Shown here piece after piece: positions 49,708 through 58,741 of a DNA stretch of 64,000 nt. This DNA is from Chitinophagales bacterium. Its GTDB lineage: Bacteria; Bacteroidota; Bacteroidia; Chitinophagales; Chitinophagaceae. The DNA lies in contig JAIXLO010000126.1 in NCBI GenBank assembly GCA_026931325.1, positions 83,617 through 147,616 of the forward strand. Reading direction: 5' to 3'. The translations under genes were made by a program, and so were the position numbers. The notes under the pieces were generated by a model. The model did not search any database, had not been told where the DNA came from, and saw only the letters and a list, made by a program, of their open reading frames with translations. Each line of letters starts with the position of its first letter. Within the stretch, counting starts at the first letter, position 1.

Positions 49708-52700
49708 ATGAGAATAAAAAATATAAAACTGCTGCTACTTAGCTTTTTCTTTATTACTTACTTATCAGCACAAGAAACTTATCCTATAAATGGTACATCT
49801 GACAATAGAATAGAAGTATATGCTTTTACAAATGCCACTATTATTCAAAATGCACAAAGCACTTTACAAAATGCAACATTAGTTATTAAGCAAGGAAAAA
49901 TCATAGGCATCAATATTCCTGTACCTAAAGAAGCTGTTGTTATTGATTGTAAAGGAAAATTTATTTATCCATCTTTTATTGATTTGTTCAGTAGTTATGG
50001 AGAAGTTACACCAACAAGATCTTCACCTGCAATGTTTTTTGGTGCAAGACAACAACAATTTATTAGTAATAAAGAAGGTGCTTATGGTTGGAATCAAGCA
50101 ATAAAACCAGAAGTAAATAGTTATCTAAACTTTCAAACAAATGAAACTGTTTCAAAAGATTTAAGAGCAATAGGCTTTGGTGCAGTTATAACACATATAC
50201 AAGATGGTATAGCAAGAGGTACAGGTGCTTTAGTAACATTAGGAAATCAAAAAGAAAATTTTGAATTAATAAAAGAAAAAGCTGCAGCATTTTATTCTTT
50301 TAATAAAGGCTCATCAACACAAGATTATCCTGGTTCTTTAATGGGTGCAATTGCATTAATTCGTCAAACTTATTTAGATGCTCAATGGTATAAATCAAAT
50401 CCACCTACAGAAGGAACAAATATTAGCTTACAAGCTTGGAATGATAATTTATTGTTACCACAAATTTTTGATATTGGTTCAGATAAATACAATGCACTTC
50501 GTGCAGATAAAATTGCCAAAGAATTTGGAGCAACTTATATATTAAATGGTAGTACAGATTTGTATCAAAGACTTCAAGAAATTAAAGCAACAAAAGCAGC
50601 AATTATTCTTCCATTAAATTTTCCTTCTGCAATGGATGTAGAAGACCCTAACGATGCAAGAATTGTAGCATTAGCAGATATGAAACATTGGGAAATGGCT
50701 CCTTATCAACCAGCCATGTTTGAAAAAGCCAATGTAAATTTTGCATTAACAGCAAATGGGCTTAGTTCTACTAATGATTTTTTAACCAATCTTAGAAAAG
50801 CCATTCATAATGGATTATCAGAAACTACAGCATTAGATGCATTAACTCGTATTCCTGCAACTTGGATAAATGTATATGATCAATTAGGGAGTATAGAAAC
50901 AGGAAAAATAGCCAACTTCTTTATTACAAATGATAATATTTTTAAAGACTCTGCAATTATTTTTCAAAACTGGGTTCAAGGGAAAAAATATATTGTAAAA
51001 GAAACAGGTTGGGATAGTTATAATGGGCAATATGTTTTTACTATCAACACAAAAGGCACTACAAAATTTTTTGAAGCAACAATTAAAGGTAATCCAGAAA
51101 AACCAATGCTATCTTTAAAACCTTATGAAGACACTGTTTCTTTTTATCCAACACTAACTATCAATAATCAATTAATAAAAATAAGTTGGTCAAATAAAAC
51201 AGATAAAGGAAAACAAAATAATTTAAGTGGAATAATAGGAGCAGATGCTTGGGCTGGTAATGGTTATTTGGCAGATGGAGATGTAATTACTTGGAAACTA
51301 TATGCAAAAAAAGAAGTAGAAAATAATAATTCTACTAAAAAATTAAATACTGATAAACCAAAAGATTCAACAACTATTACTATTGCAGATGTTGTATATC
51401 CTTTTAATGGATATGGTTGGAAAGAAGCTCCTAAGCAAGAAAAAATATTGATAAGAAATGCAACAGTTTGGACTAACGAAAAACAAGGCATTTTAGAAAA
51501 TACCGATGTTATAATAAATAAAGGAAAGATTGAAAAAATTGGAAAAAATATTCCTATCACTTTAGACTTATCTTGGAAAGTAATTGATGGTACAGGAAAA
51601 CATTTAACTGCTGGAATTATAGATGAACACTCACACATAGCCATTACAGGTGGAGTAAATGAATGTACACAAGCAGTTACATCTGAAGTAAGAATTGGTG
51701 ATGTTTTAGACCCAGAAGATATAAATATTTATAGACAATTAAGTGGCGGAGTAACTTCATCACATTTATTACATGGAAGCTGCAATCCTGTTGGAGGACA
51801 AACACAATTAATAAAACTTCGTTGGGGTAAAGCACCAGAAGAAATGAAGTTTGAAGGTGCAGATGGATTTATAAAATTTGCTTTAGGAGAAAATGTAAAA
51901 AGCACTCGTAATACAAGCAACAACCGTTTTCCTGATACAAGAATGGGTGTTGAACAAGTGTATATGGATGCTTTTCAACGTGCTGTTGATTATCAAAAAT
52001 TACCAGCTAATAAAAGAAGAGATTTAGAGTTAGATGCTTTAGCTGAAATTATCAATAAAAAAAGATTTATTACTTGCCACTCTTATGTACAAAGTGAAAT
52101 AAATATGCTGATGAAAGTTGCCAATAAATTTGGCTTTACTGTAAATACTTTCACACATATTTTAGAAGGATATAAAGTAGCAGATAAAATGAAAGAGCAT
52201 GGCTCTTATGTTTCCACTTTTAGTGATTGGTGGGCTTATAAAATGGAAGTTCAAGATGCTATTGCCTACAATGCAGCTATTATGCAAAAAATGGGATTAA
52301 CAGTTGCCATCAATAGCGATGATGCAGAAATGGCTCGAAGATTAAATCATGAAGCTGCTAAAACAATTAAATATGGAGGCGTAAATGAAGAAGAAGCATT
52401 AAAAATGGTAACACTTAATCCAGCAAAAATGTTACATGTAGATAATAAAGTTGGTAGCATAAAAGTTGGTAAAGATGCAGATGTAGTTTTATGGAGCAAC
52501 CATCCATTAAGTATTTATGCAAAATCTCTTTACACAATTATTGATGGAACAATTTATTATGATAGAGAAAAAGATATAGAATTAAGAAAACAAATTGCAA
52601 TAGAAAAAGCAAGACTAATTCAAAAACTATTAAGTGAAAAAAAGAAACCAAGCAGTTTTGGAAGAATGCAACCAGCAAGACCAAGATTAGATGTAATTAA

Positions 52701-52761
52701 TGAATGTGAAGAAGACCATAAACACAGTCATAGCATTTTTGAAAGAGAAGATGAGTTTTAA
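49708..52761 (+). CDS. Secreted double-module amidohydrolase
   Basis: 1017 aa with a signal peptide (MRIKNIKLLLLSFFFITYLSAQ). The N-terminal module (about 30-430) has amidohydrolase edges (ATIIQNAQSTLQNATLVIKQGKI; NPSAMDVED region) but reads FIDLFSSYGE where HxH is expected, so it looks catalytically dead. The C-terminal module (about 575-990) is complete: H641-S-H643 in GIIDEHSHIAI, ITCHSYVQSE, TFTHILEGYK and INSDDAEMAR. The end is rich in His and acidic residues (CEEDHKHSHSIFERED). Imidazolonepropionase-like; substrate probably a peptide or cyclic amide in the periplasm (inference). Confidence 0.88.
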   Translation: MRIKNIKLLLLSFFFITYLSAQETYPINGTSDNRIEVYAFTNATIIQNAQSTLQNATLVIKQGKIIGINIPVPKEAVVIDCKGKFIYPSFIDLFSSYGEVTPTRSSPAMFFGARQQQFISNKEGAYGWNQAIKPEVNSYLNFQTNETVSKDLRAIGFGAVITHIQDGIARGTGALVTLGNQKENFELIKEKAAAFYSFNKGSSTQDYPGSLMGAIALIRQTYLDAQWYKSNPPTEGTNISLQAWNDNLLLPQIFDIGSDKYNALRADKIAKEFGATYILNGSTDLYQRLQEIKATKAAIILPLNFPSAMDVEDPNDARIVALADMKHWEMAPYQPAMFEKANVNFALTANGLSSTNDFLTNLRKAIHNGLSETTALDALTRIPATWINVYDQLGSIETGKIANFFITNDNIFKDSAIIFQNWVQGKKYIVKETGWDSYNGQYVFTINTKGTTKFFEATIKGNPEKPMLSLKPYEDTVSFYPTLTINNQLIKISWSNKTDKGKQNNLSGIIGADAWAGNGYLADGDVITWKLYAKKEVENNNSTKKLNTDKPKDSTTITIADVVYPFNGYGWKEAPKQEKILIRNATVWTNEKQGILENTDVIINKGKIEKIGKNIPITLDLSWKVIDGTGKHLTAGIIDEHSHIAITGGVNECTQAVTSEVRIGDVLDPEDINIYRQLSGGVTSSHLLHGSCNPVGGQTQLIKLRWGKAPEEMKFEGADGFIKFALGENVKSTRNTSNNRFPDTRMGVEQVYMDAFQRAVDYQKLPANKRRDLELDALAEIINKKRFITCHSYVQSEINMLMKVANKFGFTVNTFTHILEGYKVADKMKEHGSYVSTFSDWWAYKMEVQDAIAYNAAIMQKMGLTVAINSDDAEMARRLNHEAAKTIKYGGVNEEEALKMVTLNPAKMLHVDNKVGSIKVGKDADVVLWSNHPLSIYAKSLYTIIDGTIYYDREKDIELRKQIAIEKARLIQKLLSEKKKPSSFGRMQPARPRLDVINECEEDHKHSHSIFEREDEF

Positions 52762-52799
52762 AAGTTTAAAGTTAATTATAAACAGATAAAAATTATTGT

Positions 52800-54134
52800 A
52801 TGAAATATCTTATTGTAATATTAATAACCATTTGTTTAAATGCAAATTCTCAAGAAACAGTCTATCCAGCAAAGGAGCAAAAAGAAACTATTGCTTTAAC
52901 CAATGCAACCATTCATATTGGTAATGGACAAGTAATAGAAAATGGAATGATTGTTTTTTCAAAAGGAAAAATAGTAGATGTAAGACCATCTGCCCCTATT
53001 GCAGATATTAAAGTAATTGATTGTAAAGGAAGCCATATTTACCCTGGGTTAATAACTTCTCAAACAGATTTAGGCTTAAACGAAATTGGTGCAGTAAGAG
53101 CAGTACTTGATGTAAGAGAATTAGGAGAAATTAATGCTAATGTTAGAAGTATTGTAGCTTACAACACAGATAGTAAAATTATTGGCACACTAAGAAGCAA
53201 TGGAATTTTAATTGCTAATATTGTTCCTCAAGGAGGCATTCTTAGTGGCTCATCTTCTGTAGTACAATTAGATGCTTGGAATTGGGAAGATGCTTTGTAC
53301 AAAGCAGATGCTGGTATTCATTTTAGAGTACCAAATCTTGTAGCAAGAAGAATGTGGTTTGCTGCATCAACTCAAACAAATCCTATGCAAAATGCACTTG
53401 ATAGAATTGAAAAACTTCGTCAGTTTTTTTATGATGCAAAAGCATATTATGCTGTTGAAAAACCAGAACATACCAATCTTAAGTTTGAAGCAGTTCGTGG
53501 CTTATTTACAGAAATTGATGCTTATCCTAACATTAATTGGAAAGGTGTAAAAAAGCAGCTTCGCATTCAACAAAATTTTTATATTCATGCAGAAACTGTA
53601 AAAGAAATTCAAATAGGCGTTGAGTTTGCAAAAGAATTTCAGTTTAAACCTGTAATTGTTGGTGGTGCAGATAGTTGGATGATAACTCAATATTTAAAAG
53701 ATAATGATGTGTCTGTAATATTAAATCAAATGCACAGCTTACCAGTAACACAAGATGATGATGTAGATCAGCCATATAAAACACCTTATTTATTGCAACA
53801 AGCAGGAATACTTTTTGCTATTGGAGATGTAGATGCAAACTCAAGAGGAAGAAACCTTTTGTTTAATGCAGGTACAGCAGCAGCTTATGGTTTAACCAAA
53901 GAACAAGCATTGCAAGCCATTACAATTAATGCTGCAAAAATTTTAGGTATTGATGATAAAACAGGAACTTTAGAAAAAGGTAAAGATGCAAACATTGTTG
54001 TAAGCACTGGAGATATTTTAGATATGAAATCAAGTAATGTTATTTATGCATTTATTCAAGGAAGACAAGTAAGTTTAGATAACAAGCAAAAACAACTTTA
54101 CGAAAGATATAAGTATAAGTACAATATTAAATAA
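52800..54134 (+). CDS. Secreted amidohydrolase-like protein, metal motif missing
   Basis: 444 aa with a signal peptide (MKYLIVILITICLNANS). It has the amidohydrolase outline (TIALTNATIHIGNGQVIENGMIVFSKGKI; KILGIDDKTGTLEKGKDANIVVSTG) but reads YPGLITSQTDLG at the HxH site. It begins 38 bp after the large amidohydrolase, and its match is with that protein's N-terminal module. It may act as a non-catalytic partner. The operon ends with a clear hairpin terminator. Confidence 0.86.
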   Translation: MKYLIVILITICLNANSQETVYPAKEQKETIALTNATIHIGNGQVIENGMIVFSKGKIVDVRPSAPIADIKVIDCKGSHIYPGLITSQTDLGLNEIGAVRAVLDVRELGEINANVRSIVAYNTDSKIIGTLRSNGILIANIVPQGGILSGSSSVVQLDAWNWEDALYKADAGIHFRVPNLVARRMWFAASTQTNPMQNALDRIEKLRQFFYDAKAYYAVEKPEHTNLKFEAVRGLFTEIDAYPNINWKGVKKQLRIQQNFYIHAETVKEIQIGVEFAKEFQFKPVIVGGADSWMITQYLKDNDVSVILNQMHSLPVTQDDDVDQPYKTPYLLQQAGILFAIGDVDANSRGRNLLFNAGTAAAYGLTKEQALQAITINAAKILGIDDKTGTLEKGKDANIVVSTGDILDMKSSNVIYAFIQGRQVSLDNKQKQLYERYKYKYNIK

Positions 54135-54150
54135 ACGAAAATGATAATTT

Positions 54151-54182
54151 GGTTCGTATCTTGACGAACCATTTTTATTTTA
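54151..54182 (+). terminator. Terminator after the amidohydrolase pair
   Basis: GGTTCGT (54151-54157) pairs with ACGAACC (54164-54170) over a 6-nt loop, one more T-A pair extends it, and ATTTTTATTTT follows. It lies 17 bp after the stop. Confidence 0.8.
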
Positions 54183-54297
54183 ATAAATGTTCAATAAGTT
54201 CCTTTATCAACAATATTAATCATATTAATCTTTCATGTAAAAACGTTGCTAATTATAGTTTATAAATAAAATTACAAGTAGTGTATATCAATACTGC

Positions 54298-54305
54298 TAC
54301 ATTTG
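54298..54305 (+). promoter_or_regulatory. Probable -7 element of the 593-aa gene
   Basis: TACATTTG, exact TAnnTTTG match, 24 bp before the ATG. It follows a terminator, so this starts a new unit. Confidence 0.45.
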
Positions 54306-54329
54306 CAACTCATTTTTAGCTAAAATATA

Positions 54330-56111
54330 ATGTTGAAAAACACCTCACAACATAGCTTTCATATTCCAGTTTTAGGATTAAGCTATAGCATAGACACACC
54401 CATTAAAGTTGCCTCTTATGGTATATCTTCTGTAATATCTATTATGGATGATGAGTTAATAGAAAGTATGCGTAATTATCATTGTAATCAAAATAATATT
54501 GCATTTACCTCTATTACTAAAAAAGAACAAGACTACAGATCTAAACGAATAACCAATTATCTAAATATTGTTAAACAAATTGTAGATAATAAAATAAGCA
54601 AATTGAAAAAAATGCCTTTTATAAAAGGCAATAATCTTTGGAAATATTTTGAAATGCTACCACAAAATTCTGCATTAAGTAAAATGTTTGAATCAATGTT
54701 AAACGAACAAAATGCTACAAAGAAAGAGCAATTACAAAATGAATTAAAAGCTGGAATAACAGCTGGAGAAATTGATGTAAATATTATGGCTAAAGTAGAT
54801 AATCTACATTATACAAAAAAGGGTGAACCATTACCAGAAGAATATTCTGATGCACTAAGTGCTCTTCGTGGATTTGCTAAAAGTAATTTAAAATCATCTG
54901 TTGTTTTTTCTGCTGGATATAATCCAAGACTCTATAACTATATAGAAAAATTTGAAGATTTTTTCCCAGATGAAAACGGATTATTGAATAAAAAAATTAT
55001 TTTAAAAGTTAGTGATTATCGTTCAGCATTAATTCAAGGAAAAATTTTAGCAAAAAAGGGATTATGGGTTTCTGAATTTAGAATTGAATCTGGTTTAAAC
55101 TGCGGTGGACATGTATTTGCTACTGATGGCATTTTAATGGGACCTATTCTTGAAGAGTTTAAACAAAACAGACCAACAATGTATCAAGAGCTTTTAACCT
55201 TATGCAACGAAAATTTAAAAGCAAACGGGAAAAAAAGTTTTACAAATCAACCAATACAAAAAATCTCTGCTCAAGGTGGTGTTGGCACAGCAGCAGAACA
55301 TCAATTTTTGCTATCATATTATCAATTAGATAGCATTGGCTGGGGAAGCCCATTTTTATTGGTACCAGAAGCAACAAATGTTGATGAAACTACTTTAAAT
55401 CAACTATCTAAAGCTACAAAAGATGATTATTATATTAGCAATGCTTCGCCATTAGGTGTTCCTTTTAATAATTTCAGAAATAGTACATCCGAGGTTCAAA
55501 GAAAACAAAGAATTGAAAAGGGAAGACCAGGAAGCCCATGTTATAAAAAACTTCTTTCTAATAATACCGAGTTTACAGAAAAGCCAATATGTACTTCTTC
55601 ACGTCAATATATAGATTTAAAAACAAAACAAATAAACTCTTTAGATATTTCAGAAGAACAAAAGAAAAATCAAATTAATGCAATAGAAGAAAGAGATTGT
55701 TTATGTGAAGGACTTTCAGCATCAGCACTCATAAAAAGCAATATGCCTATAGCTCATAAATTATCAGCTGTAACAATTTGCCCAGGACCAAATCTTGCAT
55801 ACTTTTCTGGCATATTTAGTTTAAAAGAAATGATTAGCCATATTTATGGACAAATAAATTTGAACAATAATGTAGAAAGACCACATGTATTTATAAATGA
55901 ATTAGAACTCTATGTTAAATATTTGAACCAACAAATACAAAACTGTGGCGAAGTAATTAATGAAAAACAGAAAAAATATTTTATTAAATTCAAACAAAAC
56001 TTACAATTAGGTATTGATTATTATAAAAAAATGATTTTACATTTTGCTAATACACAGTTTAATAATTTATATCTATCAAAATTAGAATTGCAGTTAGCTA
56101 AAATAATCTAA
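54330..56111 (+). CDS. Conserved unassigned 593-aa protein, FMN-barrel-like
   Basis: I do not recognise it with certainty. The start (IPVLGLSYSIDTPIKVASYGISSVISIMDD) and the middle (GLNCGGHVFATDG; ISAQGGVGTAAEHQFLLSYY; WGSPFLLVPEATNVDE) resemble nitronate monooxygenase/PfaD-type FMN TIM barrels, notably the GGH and QGGVGTAAE turns. A C-terminal third has cysteine motifs ERDCLCEGLSASAL and TICPGPNLAYFSG. There is no signal peptide or membrane segment. The phosphatidylserine decarboxylase starts 21 bp after its stop, so a shared transcript and possibly a lipid-related role are inferred. Could instead be an unrelated oxidoreductase. Confidence 0.7.
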   Translation: MLKNTSQHSFHIPVLGLSYSIDTPIKVASYGISSVISIMDDELIESMRNYHCNQNNIAFTSITKKEQDYRSKRITNYLNIVKQIVDNKISKLKKMPFIKGNNLWKYFEMLPQNSALSKMFESMLNEQNATKKEQLQNELKAGITAGEIDVNIMAKVDNLHYTKKGEPLPEEYSDALSALRGFAKSNLKSSVVFSAGYNPRLYNYIEKFEDFFPDENGLLNKKIILKVSDYRSALIQGKILAKKGLWVSEFRIESGLNCGGHVFATDGILMGPILEEFKQNRPTMYQELLTLCNENLKANGKKSFTNQPIQKISAQGGVGTAAEHQFLLSYYQLDSIGWGSPFLLVPEATNVDETTLNQLSKATKDDYYISNASPLGVPFNNFRNSTSEVQRKQRIEKGRPGSPCYKKLLSNNTEFTEKPICTSSRQYIDLKTKQINSLDISEEQKKNQINAIEERDCLCEGLSASALIKSNMPIAHKLSAVTICPGPNLAYFSGIFSLKEMISHIYGQINLNNNVERPHVFINELELYVKYLNQQIQNCGEVINEKQKKYFIKFKQNLQLGIDYYKKMILHFANTQFNNLYLSKLELQLAKII

Positions 56112-56132
56112 TTTTGTTTTTCAATTTTAATT

Positions 56133-56789
56133 ATGACTATTCATAGAGAAGGATATCAAACAATTGGTATTACTGCATTAATTTTTGGAATTATTAATGT
56201 AGCATCCTTTTATTTTTTTAGTGCTTCAATATCATGGTTAGCCATCACAATTTTTGTTTTAACTTCATTTCTTTTCCTATTTATTATTTCTTTTTTTAGA
56301 ATACCAAATAGACTTTTAACAATAAATGACAAACAAATTATTTGCCCTGCAGATGGTAAGGTTGTAGTAATAGAAGAAACTGTAGATGAAGAATATTTTA
56401 AAGACAAAAGAATTCAAGTAAGTATTTTTATGAGTCCTGCAAATGTGCATGTAAATAGAAATCCAATGAGTGGAGAAGTAATTTATAATCAATACCACAA
56501 AGGAAAATATTTAGTAGCTTGGCATCCTAAAAGTTCAACAGAAAATGAACGATGGAGCGTAGTAGTAAAAAATAATTATGGTACTATTTTATATAAACAA
56601 ATTGCTGGAGCCTTAGCCAAAAGAATTTGCAATTATACAGCAGTTGGCCAACAAGTAACACAATGCGATGAATATGGCTTTATAAAATTTGGTAGTCGTG
56701 TTGATATTTTATTACCAATTGGTACCAAAATTAATGTTCAACTAAACCAAAAAGTAAAAGGAGGTATTACTGTTTTAGCAAGTTGGTAA
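56133..56789 (+). CDS. psd: Phosphatidylserine decarboxylase family protein, short type
   Basis: Makes phosphatidylethanolamine from phosphatidylserine. 218 aa: two N-terminal membrane helices (about 11-31 and 34-53), then CPADGKVVVIEE, FMSPANVHVNRNPMSGEV and VAWHPKSSTENERW. The self-cleavage site is G187-S188 in KFGSRVDI; cleavage makes the pyruvoyl group. The short length and FGS in place of LGST are the pattern of the PSD-B/archaetidylserine subgroup. It lies 21 bp after the unassigned gene. No pssA is in the window. Confidence 0.92.
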   Translation: MTIHREGYQTIGITALIFGIINVASFYFFSASISWLAITIFVLTSFLFLFIISFFRIPNRLLTINDKQIICPADGKVVVIEETVDEEYFKDKRIQVSIFMSPANVHVNRNPMSGEVIYNQYHKGKYLVAWHPKSSTENERWSVVVKNNYGTILYKQIAGALAKRICNYTAVGQQVTQCDEYGFIKFGSRVDILLPIGTKINVQLNQKVKGGITVLASW

Positions 56790-56869
56790 TTTAAAATTCT
56801 AATTTTTATGAAAAAATAGTTTTTAAGGAAATTATTTACATGAAAAGTTTTTTAAATAAACTAACTCCC

Positions 56870-56877
56870 TACTTTTG
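56870..56877 (+). promoter_or_regulatory. Probable -7 element of the Cys/Lys-rich small gene
   Basis: TACTTTTG, exact TAnnTTTG match, 42 bp before the ATG. Confidence 0.45.
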
Positions 56878-56919
56878 TAAAACAAGTTTGTTTTTTAAAA
56901 CCTAAAATAGAATACAATT

Positions 56920-57111
56920 ATGAAAAAGATTTTAATGTTAGCTACTGCAGCTTTTTTAATCTCTGGTGTAGCATTTGCTGATTGTGGAGATAAAAAAGAT
57001 TGTGGTAAAGACAAAAAAACTGAATGTAAAGACAAAACAAAATCTTGTTGCAAAAAAGGCGACAACAAAGAAGCTAAAAAAGAAACAAAAAAAGCTGACA
57101 AAAAAGCTTAA
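56920..57111 (+). CDS. Small secreted Cys/Lys-rich protein
   Basis: 63 aa: signal peptide MKKILMLATAAFLISGVAFA, then a mature part of about 43 residues made almost only of Lys, Asp, Glu, Cys and Gly (DCGDKKDCGKDKKTEC, then SCCKKGDNK and a KEAKKETKKADKKA tail). Five cysteines in a reducing-metal-like spacing suggest metal binding, or a disulfide-linked envelope peptide. It has its own promoter and a strong terminator, so it forms a single-gene unit, often a sign of high expression. I cannot assign a family. Composition is extreme, so paralogues may be missed by searches. Confidence 0.78.
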   Translation: MKKILMLATAAFLISGVAFADCGDKKDCGKDKKTECKDKTKSCCKKGDNKEAKKETKKADKKA

Positions 57112-57130
57112 TAGTTTCTAAACATTTATT

Positions 57131-57166
57131 AAAAGGCTTATCAGAATATTCTGATGAGCCTTTTAA
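57131..57166 (+). terminator. Terminator after the Cys/Lys-rich gene
   Basis: Positions 57131-57146 pair with 57149-57164 in a near-perfect 16-bp stem (one G-T pair), centre AATATT. It ends in TTTT and starts in AAAA, so it can act in either direction. It lies 19 bp after the stop. Confidence 0.85.
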
Positions 57167-57270
57167 TTTATATATCCTTAGTTAAAAGATATTAACCCAG
57201 ATTTTGCATTAGGAATATTGGTTTTTCACTTTTCGGATTTAGTTTATAGATTTTAGTTTTTCGATTTTCG

Positions 57271-57294
57271 TGATTCTATCACTTAATTTGAGAT
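57271..57294 (-). repeat. Second dispersed repeat, copy S3 (inverted)
   Basis: On the minus strand the 24 nt read ATCTCAAATTAAGTGATAG followed by AATCA, one mismatch from S2 at 39356. It lies in the 289-bp gap before lspA, which otherwise shows only the terminator, TTTTCGATTTT-type runs and the lspA promoter. Confidence 0.65.
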
Positions 57295-57367
57295 TAATTT
57301 TTATCTTCTGCTATGTGCAAAAAAATAATCATACTCATATTCATCTGCATACAGCAATCAATTCTCC

Positions 57368-57375
57368 TATCTTTG
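57368..57375 (+). promoter_or_regulatory. Probable -7 element of lspA
   Basis: TATCTTTG, exact TAnnTTTG match, 25 bp before the lspA GTG. Confidence 0.45.
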
Positions 57376-57400
57376 CCACTCTAAAAATTTTGAATAAGCA

Positions 57401-58087
57401 GTGAAAGCAAGAAATATTATTTTGTTGATTTTAGCAATTCTTATTGCTGACCAAGCATTAAAATTTTATATAAAACTCAATTATTATACTGGCGAAGAAC
57501 ATAAAATTATTGGTAATTGGTTTAGACTACATTTTGTAGAAAATGAAGGTATGGCATGGGGTTGGAAGTTTGGAGGAGGTTTTGGAAAAATTGCTTTAAC
57601 CTTATTTAGATTAGTGGCTGTTATTTGGGGTACTTTTTTAATTAGAGATTTTATAAGAAAAAAATATCACAAAGGATTTATTGTTTGTGCTGGTTTAATT
57701 TATGCTGGAGCATTGGGCAATTTAATTGACAGTATGTTTTATGGATTAATTTTTGATATTAGTTATGATATGCAACATACTCAATTTTATGGTCAAGTTG
57801 CAAAAGCTTTTACAGGAGTTCATTATGGCACATTTTTACATGGAAGAGTTGTAGATATGTTTTATTTTCCTTTGATAAATGGAATATTTCCTAATTGGGT
57901 TCCTATTTGGGGTGGTGAAGAATTTGAATTTTTTAGGCCCGTATTTAATATTGCAGATGCTTCAATTTCTGTTGGAATTATTGCTATATTATTATTTCAA
58001 AATAAATTTTTTAAAAATAAAGAACAAAAGAAAACAGTTACTGTAGAAACCTCAACAATAGTTAATGACACTAACCAAATTCTCTAA
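57401..58087 (+). CDS. lspA: Lipoprotein signal peptidase
   Basis: Signal peptidase II, cleaves the signal peptide of prolipoproteins at the lipid-modified cysteine. 228 aa, four membrane helices. The catalytic aspartates are D110 in GALGNLIDSMFYG and D186 in FNIADASISVG. It is longer than the usual 160-170 aa because of a loop around residues 120-165, normal for Bacteroidota LspA. Translation starts at GTG (MKARNIILL); no ATG in frame fits better. It would serve lipoproteins such as GldB. Confidence 0.94.
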   Translation: MKARNIILLILAILIADQALKFYIKLNYYTGEEHKIIGNWFRLHFVENEGMAWGWKFGGGFGKIALTLFRLVAVIWGTFLIRDFIRKKYHKGFIVCAGLIYAGALGNLIDSMFYGLIFDISYDMQHTQFYGQVAKAFTGVHYGTFLHGRVVDMFYFPLINGIFPNWVPIWGGEEFEFFRPVFNIADASISVGIIAILLFQNKFFKNKEQKKTVTVETSTIVNDTNQIL

Positions 58088-58116
58088 TTTTTTATTGATT
58101 AAGCTACACAAAAATT

Positions 58117-58740
58117 ATGTTTCAAAAGCAAGGCTATAAAAATTTTTGGATTGCAAGTGTTATTACATTTTTAATAAGTATTGCTTTATTTCTTTCTTCA
58201 TATAAAATAGGAAAGCAAGAATTTTTCTTATTACTTAATAATGATTTAGGAATAGTTGCTGATTATTTTTTCAGATATTATACCAATTTAGGAGATGGAA
58301 TTTTTTGGGCTATTCTATTATTTGTTTTTATAAAATACTATAAAAAATATATTCCACTTTTGTTTAGTTCATTTGCTATAAGTACTATCATAGTTCAAAT
58401 TTGTAAATATTGGATTTTACCAGATGAACCAAGACCTGCAACGGCTATAAAAAATAGAGATTTAATACATATTGTTTCAGGTGTAGAACCTCATTCAATT
58501 TCTACTTTTCCATCTGGTCATTCTGCTGCTGCATTTTGTTTTTTTTTAATTGCTTGCTTAATAATTCCTAAAAAATGGTTTGTGCCTGTAGGTTTATTAT
58601 ATGCTTTATTAGTTGGTTATTCAAGAATATATTTAGCACAACACTTTCCATTTGATGTTGCTGCAGGTATGCTTACAGCAGTTATATCAGTTTATTTTTC
58701 AATGCTTATACAAGAATGGTGGATGAAGAAAAAAATTTAG
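58117..58740 (+). CDS. PAP2-family membrane phosphatase
   Basis: 207 aa, about six membrane helices. The PAP2 signature is complete in order: KYWILPDEPRP (K-x6-RP), FPSGHSAAAF (PSGH) and SRIYLAQHFPFDVAAG (SR-x5-H-x3-D). Acts on phosphatidic acid, undecaprenyl pyrophosphate or similar at the outer face of the membrane; the substrate cannot be told. It is 29 bp after lspA. The stop is 1 bp from the ricT stop on the other strand, with no terminator. Confidence 0.92.
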   Translation: MFQKQGYKNFWIASVITFLISIALFLSSYKIGKQEFFLLLNNDLGIVADYFFRYYTNLGDGIFWAILLFVFIKYYKKYIPLLFSSFAISTIIVQICKYWILPDEPRPATAIKNRDLIHIVSGVEPHSISTFPSGHSAAAFCFFLIACLIIPKKWFVPVGLLYALLVGYSRIYLAQHFPFDVAAGMLTAVISVYFSMLIQEWWMKKKI

Positions 58741-58741
58741 T

